The position numbers and the translations under genes are program-made. The notes below the pieces were generated by a model, which was not told the origin of the DNA, did no database searches, and saw only the letters and a program-made list of their open reading frames with translations. 12,102 bases of DNA, taken from positions 1-12,102 of the forward strand of contig CAZKDJ010000128.1 in the NCBI GenBank assembly GCA_964551295.1, given 5' to 3'. Positions 1-5,037 of this stretch are shown here, in pieces. Positions within the stretch are counted from its first letter, which is position 1. The number at the start of each line of letters is the position of its first letter. Source of the stretch: JAFGED01 sp964551295 (GTDB taxonomy: Bacteria > Chloroflexota > Anaerolineae > B4-G1).

Positions 1-428
1 AACCGAATGGCTACTGTCAAGCTTGTAACAAGAAGCACCACACGGCCCTCTGTCACCAACTCTCTTGGGAAATTCAAGAAGTGCGTGATAGGACCGCTTG
101 AAATCACACCAATCCCCAATACAAATGCGGCAAGGACTAGATAAGTCGACAACGCCGTAGACACAAAGCCACTTAATGCCTTCTGATCCTCTTGAGCACT
201 GTACTCAGCCACGAACTTGGTAATAGCGGGTGTTAGACCAAAATCCAGCAGAAGCAAGTATGCCATAACAGACCGGATTGTGGCCCATAGACCATAGCCA
301 TCCTGGCCAGTGTATTCTAGGATAACTGGTGTGAGCAGGAAATTGCCAAGAACAAAAATGGCAAACCGGAAATAGCTCGTGGACAATCCACGAATAATAT
401 TGAAAGCATGCGTTGCCTTTACATTCAA
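1..428 (-). CDS. Wzx-type polysaccharide flippase, N-terminal part (cut by window edge)
   Basis: The frame stays open from 428 to the window edge, giving 142 codons plus 2 nt. The translation is strongly hydrophobic, with likely membrane helices near residues 18-36, 44-66, 85-105 and 127-142. The segment DFGLTPAITKFVAEY, following a GYGLWATI stretch, is typical of polysaccharide biosynthesis/O-antigen flippases of the MATE/MOP superfamily, which move lipid-linked sugar repeat units across the inner membrane. The start chosen is TTG at 428-426, overlapping the rfbD stop as TTGA. An AGGGAAAG stretch lies about 10 nt upstream, and no earlier in-frame ATG or GTG suits. This implies translational coupling to rfbD. 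Its place at the end of a nucleotide-sugar operon fits a glycan export role. Substrate cannot be told, and the C-terminal two thirds lie outside the window. Confidence 0.82.
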   Translation of the reverse strand, partial: MNVKATHAFNIIRGLSTSYFRFAIFVLGNFLLTPVILEYTGQDGYGLWATIRSVMAYLLLLDFGLTPAITKFVAEYSAQEDQKALSGFVSTALSTYLVLAAFVLGIGVISSGPITHFLNFPRELVTEGRVVLLVTSLTVAIR

Positions 429-1303
429 CGGTGGGCTTTCCCTAGCGACTCTCTCGCTTCCAAGTAGTCTGTTAAAGCCTCTTCCCAAGATCTCATGTCG
501 TCCAAGCCAATGCCGCGCAGCGCAGCGTTATCCAGCACCGAGTAGGCCGGTCGGCTGGCCACAGCGCCAAAAGACTCCGTGGTAGTCGGTTTGGCATTAG
601 GATTCAGACCCGATAGTTCCCAGATCTTGCAAGCAAACTCATACCACGTACACTCGCCCACGTTGGTGATGTGATACAAGCCATAGTGATCCGTCTTGAT
701 TAGTTGAGCAATCTTGTCGGCTAAGTCGAGCGTATAGGTAGGAGAACCCACCTGGTCGTCCACAACCTTAATATCACGTCCTTCGCAGGCCAGACGAAGC
801 ATAAGTTCGACAAAGTTACCCCCCTTGCCACTCGCACCAGCTACGCCATACAGCCACTGCGACCGCACGATCCAATAACGATCCATGATATAACGTATGA
901 AACATTCACCCGCCAGTTTAGCAACACCATAGACGTTGATCGGGTGAGTAGGATCAATCTCGGTGTAGGGCGTCCGGCGCTCGGTATCGCCCCCAAACAC
1001 ATAGTCAGTGCTCATATGAAGCAGCGCACAGCCCTGTTCTTTGCAGGCCAAAGCCAGATTCCGCACACCACAGGTGTTCACGGCAAAGGTCTTTTCCACA
1101 TTGGTCTCGCATTCATCCACTTTGTGGTAGGCAGCGGTATTGATCACCACATCAGGCGCATAGCGGCGCAAGGTCACTCGCGTACCTACCGGTTCACAGA
1201 TGTCTATGTCTTGATGGCTGAGAGAAACTAGTTGCTCATTAGCCAATTTCTTGACCAGATCACTACCGAGCTGGCCATTCGCACCAATTAGCAGAACTTT
1301 CAT
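425..1303 (-). CDS. rfbD: dTDP-4-dehydrorhamnose reductase
   Basis: A 292-residue cytoplasmic short-chain dehydrogenase of the length usual for RfbD/RmlD. It reduces dTDP-4-dehydro-L-rhamnose to dTDP-L-rhamnose with NAD(P)H, the last step of L-rhamnose donor synthesis. Visible features are the nucleotide-binding GANGQLG at residues 7-13, the MSTDYVFGG segment near 97-105 carrying the catalytic Ser/Thr, and the YGVAK motif with catalytic Tyr125 and Lys129. NTAAYHKVDECE near 55-66 is typical of the family. The ATG overlaps the stop of the upstream epimerase gene as ATGA, and a purine-rich GAGAAAGTAGAAG precedes it. Its own stop overlaps the flippase TTG start. These overlaps place it inside one transcript. 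The family call is firm; the true substrate could be a related dTDP-4-keto sugar. Confidence 0.92.
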   Translation of the reverse strand: MKVLLIGANGQLGSDLVKKLANEQLVSLSHQDIDICEPVGTRVTLRRYAPDVVINTAAYHKVDECETNVEKTFAVNTCGVRNLALACKEQGCALLHMSTDYVFGGDTERRTPYTEIDPTHPINVYGVAKLAGECFIRYIMDRYWIVRSQWLYGVAGASGKGGNFVELMLRLACEGRDIKVVDDQVGSPTYTLDLADKIAQLIKTDHYGLYHITNVGECTWYEFACKIWELSGLNPNAKPTTTESFGAVASRPAYSVLDNAALRGIGLDDMRSWEEALTDYLEARESLGKAHR

Positions 1304-2367
1304 GATCTTCTACTTTCTCGGTTCGGTGCTTCAAAAACCGAACCAGTGACACTTATGATCTGCTGTGCTTCCTCCAACAAGCGCATCCAACGGATATTGT
1401 AATACCGTGGATTGTCAAAATCATCATACCCATACTGCCGAATCTTGTCCACCATGTCTGTTACTGAATCCTCGACGCCGATTTTAGGACGGAAACCAAG
1501 CTCGCGCTCAACCTTCTCAGTAGAAACTCGATAACTGCGCACGCCTTTGTAGCCATAGTCAGGGCGAATCTCTGCATCTACACCGGCTTGACGCAACCCC
1601 TCGCGCACTCGCAGAGCCAACTCAGAGATACGGTAGTTGCGGTAAGAGATGTTGAAAATCTGACCATTTACCCTCTTCTCCCCTACCTGTATAGCCAAGA
1701 CGTATGCACGAGCCACGTCACGTACATCCACCAGAGGCCGCCACATTTCACCACCATAGTGCAGACTAAGATATCCCTGTGTCAGTGCAAACTTCACAAA
1801 GGTATTAACCACTAAGTCATACCGCATTCGATGTGAAAAGCCATAAATGGTCCCTTTGCGCAAAATGACTGGACAAAAGTCATTGTCAGCCATCTCAAGC
1901 AGCAGGCGCTCGGCGTCATATTTAGAACGAGAATAGGCCGCCCGTGGCACTACCTCGGACGTTTCATCCTGCAATATATCTTTTTCATCATCACCTACCC
2001 CACGATCATAGATGGAACAGGTCGAAGCAAAAGCATACCTTCGCACGCCACATTTCTTACAAAATTCGGCCAGCTTAACCGAGGCAACAGTATTCATCTC
2101 ATGATTAGCCTGCGGGTTGTACTCGGCGGTAGGATCGTTGGACAACCCCCCCACATTCACTACCGCATCTACGCCTTCTAGCACCTCCGGACCTAAAGTG
2201 CGCATATCCCCCACTACTAGCTCCACTCGGTCGCGGATTTCCCTTAGACCACCTTCGCCGTAGTAAAGCCGATCAAGTATCTTTACTGCATACCCTTGTT
2301 CTAGCAATTCCTCTGTCAGCACTGAGCCCACATAGCCCGCACCGCCTACTACTAGAACCTTGCGCAT
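1300..2367 (-). CDS. NAD-dependent epimerase/dehydratase (extended SDR)
   Basis: A 355-residue sugar-nucleotide modifying enzyme of the extended SDR family. The Rossmann motif GGAGYVG is at residues 8-14, an acidic GDM follows the second strand at 53-55, and FASTCSIYDRG at 113-123 carries the conserved Ser/Thr region. The catalytic pair is in YSRSK, with Tyr145 and Lys149. RPLVDVRDVARAY near 210-222 is the usual C-terminal substrate-side motif. The start is ATG at 2367-2365, one nucleotide past the upstream cupin stop, with AAGGGA about 10 nt before it. It overlaps rfbD by 4 nt. The neighbours imply a dTDP- or GDP-sugar substrate, but the exact reaction (4-epimerase, 4,6-dehydratase or 4-ketoreductase) cannot be read from the sequence. 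The C-terminal 40 residues (YYNIRW and after) extend beyond the common core. Confidence 0.85.
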   Translation of the reverse strand: MRKVLVVGGAGYVGSVLTEELLEQGYAVKILDRLYYGEGGLREIRDRVELVVGDMRTLGPEVLEGVDAVVNVGGLSNDPTAEYNPQANHEMNTVASVKLAEFCKKCGVRRYAFASTCSIYDRGVGDDEKDILQDETSEVVPRAAYSRSKYDAERLLLEMADNDFCPVILRKGTIYGFSHRMRYDLVVNTFVKFALTQGYLSLHYGGEMWRPLVDVRDVARAYVLAIQVGEKRVNGQIFNISYRNYRISELALRVREGLRQAGVDAEIRPDYGYKGVRSYRVSTEKVERELGFRPKIGVEDSVTDMVDKIRQYGYDDFDNPRYYNIRWMRLLEEAQQIISVTGSVFEAPNRESRRS

Positions 2368-2368
2368 G

Positions 2369-2833
2369 TTATTTTCCCTTTACCGTCCAAACATCACCGA
2401 AAGAATCAGGCGAAATACGCATCTCGTCTGGCTCCTCCCGATTGTATGTGTGGCTGGCGGTGCTTACCATCTGCGTGTCATCTTCCAAAGACATCCACCC
2501 GTGATAAACACCTGGGGGCACCACGATCAACCGTGGCTTCCGCGAACTGGCGATCACTGTCATCATCTCACCGTAGGTGGGACTTTCCTCACGGTCATCC
2601 TTCAACACGAACTTGGCGCTGCCGTGGCTGATAGAGAACCAGTCCCACAAACTATTATGTTTGTGAAACGCCCGGACGGCTCCCCGCACTGGATCACCTA
2701 CTAAATACACTTGCCCGAACTTGTGTATCACGCCATGAGGTTCAGGGTCCTTGGCCTCTCGGGCAATCTCGATGAGATATCCCCGATCGTCTTCATGCAC
2801 AACCAGATCGATAATCTTAACTCCATCAATCAT
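2369..2833 (-). CDS. RmlC-like cupin, probable dTDP-4-dehydro-sugar 3,5-epimerase family
   Basis: A 154-residue single-domain cupin. I start it at ATG 2833-2831, because a strong GAGGAGGA (2848-2841) sits 7 nt upstream. The longer open frame reaching 2878 would add 15 unlikely residues. The family inverts C3 and C5 of dTDP-4-keto-6-deoxyglucose, supplying the substrate of RfbD. Visible are DDRGYL near 15-20, the RAFHKH segment with Arg54 and His57 (compare RGxH in RmlC), a hydrophobic Trp-rich strand at 63-66, and PPGVYHGW at 106-113, matching the PxGxxHG(F/W) motif. It is shorter than canonical RmlC (about 180 residues), and the C-terminal Asp/Tyr catalytic elements are not obvious. A related sugar isomerase or a C3-only epimerase is therefore possible. 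It lies 1 nt upstream of the next epimerase gene. Confidence 0.8.
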   Translation of the reverse strand: MIDGVKIIDLVVHEDDRGYLIEIAREAKDPEPHGVIHKFGQVYLVGDPVRGAVRAFHKHNSLWDWFSISHGSAKFVLKDDREESPTYGEMMTVIASSRKPRLIVVPPGVYHGWMSLEDDTQMVSTASHTYNREEPDEMRISPDSFGDVWTVKGK

Positions 2834-2850
2834 AATGAATTCCTCCTCAA

Positions 2851-2878
2851 ATCGTAATCCAACGTGACATTTGGTCAA
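2851..2878 (-). promoter_or_regulatory. possible internal promoter before the cupin gene
   Basis: On the minus strand TTGACC (2878-2873) and TACGAT (2856-2851) are 16 nt apart, resembling sigma70 -35 and -10 boxes (5/6 and 4/6 matches). They lie in the 126-nt gap between the GDP-mannose epimerase-like gene and the cupin gene, the only sizeable gap in the operon. Transcription would begin very close to the ribosome binding site. The evidence is consensus matching only. Confidence 0.25.
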
Positions 2879-2959
2879 TCAGATTCTCACACCAGAAAAA
2901 CCGGTAACGCGAACGAACTACCTCGCTTTTTGCCCATTATCACACGTTTTTCTTCACCA

Positions 2960-3952
2960 TCACTCCTGAAACTTGTCATGGCCACTAGCAGCTTTCACAA
3001 CGGCCTTCGCCTGCGCCTCAATCCAGGGGTACGTCCGTTCAATCCCCTGCCTCAAACTAATCCTCGCTTCCCATCCCAGCGACTTGATACGTGCCTTGCT
3101 AAAATTGCGTGCCTGTACGCCTACCGGCCCTTCTACATACTTAACACAAATCTCCCTGCCCGAGACATCAATTATTGTCTTTACTAACTCGTCTACTGTT
3201 ACATACTCATCGCCGCCGATAATGGTCGGGCTTTCTAGATTCGATTGCATCAGCATGTAGACACCATCGACCAGATCGTCCACATAAGTGTAAGCACGGA
3301 TGGCTGTTCCATCACCCCATACGGGAATCGTACCACCATCTTCAGCCATCGCTACCTTGCGGCAGATAGCAGCCGGAGACTTCTCCCGCCCACCACGCCA
3401 GGTGCCCTCTGGCCCGTAGCAATTCTGAAAGCGGGCGATTCGCACCTCAATCGGGTAGTGACGCGCGTAGGCCAGGGCCATCCGCTCGGCATAGAGCTTC
3501 TCCCAACCATACTCATTATCCGGCATCGCTGGGTAGACATCCTCCTCAGCCAAGGCGGGCTCACCGGGTTGCATATTGCGATACACACAGACTGACGAAG
3601 AGAAAAAATAACGCCCCACGCCAATGCACGTCGCCGCGTCGATCATATGGTTGTTGATCAGCGCGCTATTACGCATGATGTCACATTCAGCGGAGTGGAT
3701 AAAGCCCATGCCACCCATATCAGCAGCCAGCTGATAGACCTCATCAAAAACCTCGCCGTTCCCCAGGTTAACTGCCTCCCAGCAATTATGCGGCTCCCGC
3801 AAGTCCAACAGTTGGAACTCATCTGCCTGCGTAGGCATGAACTCGTGTTCCTTTATATCAACGCCGCGCACCCAATAACCCTCGCGCTTTAGCTTCTTGA
3901 CTAGATGCCCACCGATAAATCCACCGGCGCCGCAAACCAAGGCTCTCTTCAT
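2960..3952 (-). CDS. GDP-mannose 3,5-epimerase-like NAD-dependent epimerase
   Basis: A 330-residue extended SDR with unusually clear similarity to plant-type GDP-mannose 3,5-epimerase, which converts GDP-D-mannose to GDP-L-galactose or GDP-L-gulose. The NAD-binding GAGGFIG is at 8-14, followed by ADMGGMGFI near 77-85, the hallmark of that family. SSSVCVY carries Cys122, aligned by eye with the catalytic cysteine; EYGWEK holds Tyr148 and Lys152. GTWRGGREKSPAAICRK (183-199) includes Lys191, aligned with the second acid/base lysine. VWGDGTAIRAYTYVDD near 211-226 is the substrate-side motif. The start ATG at 3952-3950 has GGAGGAG about 9 nt upstream. It is the first gene of the polysaccharide operon, suggesting an L-galactose or L-gulose type sugar in the glycan. 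A GDP-sugar 4-epimerase relative is the main alternative. Confidence 0.85.
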   Translation of the reverse strand: MKRALVCGAGGFIGGHLVKKLKREGYWVRGVDIKEHEFMPTQADEFQLLDLREPHNCWEAVNLGNGEVFDEVYQLAADMGGMGFIHSAECDIMRNSALINNHMIDAATCIGVGRYFFSSSVCVYRNMQPGEPALAEEDVYPAMPDNEYGWEKLYAERMALAYARHYPIEVRIARFQNCYGPEGTWRGGREKSPAAICRKVAMAEDGGTIPVWGDGTAIRAYTYVDDLVDGVYMLMQSNLESPTIIGGDEYVTVDELVKTIIDVSGREICVKYVEGPVGVQARNFSKARIKSLGWEARISLRQGIERTYPWIEAQAKAVVKAASGHDKFQE

Positions 3953-3974
3953 AAACCCGAACTCCTCCGACTAG

Positions 3975-4004
3975 ATAATACGGTTGCAAAGACCACTGAT
4001 TCAA
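3975..4004 (-). promoter_or_regulatory. possible promoter of the polysaccharide operon
   Basis: On the minus strand TTGAAT (4004-3999) and TATTAT (3980-3975) are separated by 18 nt, a fair match to sigma70 -35 and -10 boxes. They sit between the stem-loop at 4024-4056 and the first gene of the operon, the expected place for its promoter. The predicted start of transcription would fall next to the GGAGGAG ribosome binding site, leaving a very short leader. Based on consensus only. Confidence 0.35.
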
Positions 4005-4023
4005 AACGCCAACCAAGCTAATA

Positions 4024-4056
4024 AGGGCGAGGCGATCTCGTGGGCCGCCTCGCCCT
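4024..4056 (-). terminator. GC-rich stem-loop, probable transcription terminator
   Basis: The arms 4024-4034 and 4046-4056 (AGGGCGAGGCG and its exact complement) form a perfect 11-bp stem with an 11-nt loop. It lies 12 nt past the stop of the broken gene at 4069-4655. On the minus strand it is followed by TTATTAG, only a weak U-tract. It separates this gene from the polysaccharide operon, so termination is the simplest role, perhaps partial or Rho-assisted. Confidence 0.6.
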
Positions 4057-4068
4057 CGCGATCTCGCG

Positions 4069-4655
4069 CTACGCGACCTCCTTCTCCGTCTCCAGGCTGC
4101 CCGCGTGGCCCGGCAGGTCCCTCGCCGTCACCACCACCTTGGCCGGCCCGCCGGGGTGATCCACCGTCGTCTCGTACCGCCACCACGAGCCGCCGTCCTC
4201 CGGCGTGGCTGCGCCCGCCTCCACCAGCGTCCCGTCCTCCGTGGCGATCACGAACTGCACCGTCTCTACCTGCACGTCGTCCCGCGCGTGGGCGCGCAGC
4301 ACCTCGCCCACGCCGCCCGCCCAACCTACCAGGTCTATCTCGTTCACCTCCGGCGCGTGGTACCAGTCCGCCACCACCACGCCTGCCCTGAGCCCGTCGA
4401 AGGGTTGTACGTCGTCTGCGGCGTCCCGTCCGCCTTCCCGGCGTACGCCGGATTGTCCCTGGCCGTCTTGCCATAGGCCGTCGCCTCCCGGAACCGCTCG
4501 CGTGCCTCCTGCTGCGCCGGCGTCGGCTCCCTGTCGCTGGGCCGTGGCTTGGTGCGAATGATCGTCTGCCCTCCCTTGCCACCCTGGACCACCAACTGGT
4601 CGCCCAGGGACCCACTCAACCCTTGGATCACGATGTTCCGTTCCACTTTCGCCAT
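4069..4655 (-). pseudogene. unnamed conserved protein, frame broken by a 23-nt repeat insertion
   Basis: Two adjacent minus-strand frames belong to one gene. The 5' frame starts at ATG 4655-4653, with AAGGAGA 7 nt upstream, and encodes MAKVERNIVIQGLSGSLGDQ and onward through ATAYGKTARDNPAYAGKADG to TTYN at residue 84. It then reads through a repeat and stops at 4344, giving a 103-residue product with an unnatural tail. The 3' frame, 4380 to 4069, encodes VVVADWYHAPEVNEIDLVGW and ends ETEKEVA. Removing exactly 4381-4403 joins them in frame as a 187-residue protein. No signal peptide or membrane segment is visible. The product is probably a small cytosolic or particle-associated protein. I recall similar MAKV...GLSG.LG proteins of unknown function but cannot name a family. 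Whether a shortened protein is still made is unknown. Confidence 0.75.
4381..4403 (-). repeat. short dispersed repeat (CCTTCGAC...CTCAGGGCAGGC type) inside a gene
   Basis: The minus strand reads CCTTCGACGGGCTC followed by AGGGCAGGC, 23 nt in all. This pattern is known as a short interspersed repeat in many GC-rich bacterial genomes, including Chloroflexota, where it leaves peptide scars such as STGSGQA or LSPSKG. Here it encodes PSTGSGQA in the interrupted frame. Its length is 2 modulo 3 and accounts exactly for the frame change. Only one copy lies in the window, so its dispersed nature rests on prior knowledge. Confidence 0.65.
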
Positions 4656-4699
4656 TTCAGATTCTCCTTGTCGCTTGTATTGAGAAATCAACCGGAAAC

Positions 4700-4743
4700 A
4701 CCTATAACGCACCTATATACTACCGATAACGGACCTATACCCT
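4700..4743 (-). promoter_or_regulatory. four tandem 11-bp direct repeats, candidate operator
   Basis: On the plus strand the units are ACCTATAACGC, ACCTATATACT, ACCGATAACGG and ACCTATACCCT: a 7-nt core ACC(T/G)ATA followed by 4 variable bases, four times in register. The minus strand core is TATAGGT. A period of 11 bp places every core on the same face of the helix. Heptamers spaced at 11 bp are the known target layout of OmpR-type and SARP-type winged-helix regulators. The block ends 45 nt upstream of the ATG at 4655, consistent with promoter control. The regulator is not identified. Confidence 0.5.
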
Positions 4744-4835
4744 CATCCGGCATCACCTCCTTTCGCTTGCCCGTTGTGGGTGTGAGATCTTTTACGCGTG
4801 GATTTTAGGGATTCCCCCCAGCCGCGTCAATATTC

Positions 4836-4932
4836 ACCCTCCCGCAGGTTTGGGCGCAATCTCTGTCCAAAGATGTGCTCTAACAGCCAATCTGGCCCAT
4901 TTGCCCCGCCATCTGCGAACCTGCGGGAGGGT
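4836..4932. repeat. perfect 15-bp inverted repeat with 67-nt spacer
   Basis: The 15-mer at 4836-4850 (ACCCTCCCGCAGGTT) is exactly complementary to 4918-4932. The 67-nt spacer contains ATTTGCCCC at 4899-4907, which could also pair with GGGGCAAAT at 4972-4980 in the next hairpin. The layout resembles a small non-autonomous palindromic element or a structured RNA. No flanking target duplication was recognised. Confidence 0.55.
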
Positions 4933-4948
4933 AGGCTGATGACTACGC

Positions 4949-5022
4949 ATCTTTTCAATAACTTGGAATGTGGGGCAAATTGGCAATTTGCCCTACGCGC
5001 TGCCCCAGCATATTGAAAAGAT
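4949..5022 (-). repeat. nested hairpin downstream of the fibre-like gene
   Basis: The outer arms 4949-4960 (ATCTTTTCAATA) and 5011-5022 are exact 12-bp complements. Inside them 4973-4981 (GGGCAAATT) and 4985-4993 form a 9-bp stem with a 3-nt loop. The structure begins 16 nt after the stop of the S74-domain gene on the minus strand. It may protect the 3' end or help terminate that transcript, although no U-tract follows, or it may be a remnant of a palindromic repeat. Confidence 0.55.
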
Positions 5023-5037
5023 ACACGATTGCTTTCC

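Larger units (their letters stand above)
4656..5037. other. non-coding region with direct repeats, inverted repeats and hairpins
   Basis: This 382-nt stretch lies between the stop of the fibre-like gene and the start of the broken gene at 4655. No convincing gene is present. It contains four 11-bp direct repeats (4700-4743), a near-perfect anti-16S sequence on the minus strand (AAGGAGGTGAT, around 4752-4762), a 15-bp inverted repeat (4836-4850 and 4918-4932) and a nested hairpin (4949-5022). The part near 4700 probably acts as promoter or operator for the downstream gene, and the part near 4949-5022 as the 3' end of the fibre-gene transcript. Confidence 0.6.

Noticed and set aside
2369..2878. 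longer start for the RmlC-like cupin at 2878
   Set aside because: The first 15 residues lack family resemblance, while the internal ATG at 2833 has a strong GAGGAGGA 7 nt upstream.
4001..4615. 204-codon minus-strand frame over the broken gene
   Set aside because: It is extremely Arg/Gly-rich, passes through the terminator hairpin and is out of frame with both family-like halves of the gene. This is typical third-frame translation of GC-rich DNA.
4752..4764. ATCACCTCCTTTC on the plus strand, identical to the end of 16S rRNA genes
   Set aside because: No other 16S sequence lies upstream and no ITS or tRNA follows. It is better read as a Shine-Dalgarno-like motif on the minus strand.
4836..4932. 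15-bp inverted repeat as insertion-sequence ends
   Set aside because: The 67-nt spacer has no transposase and no flanking target duplication was recognised, so only a non-autonomous or structural role remains possible.
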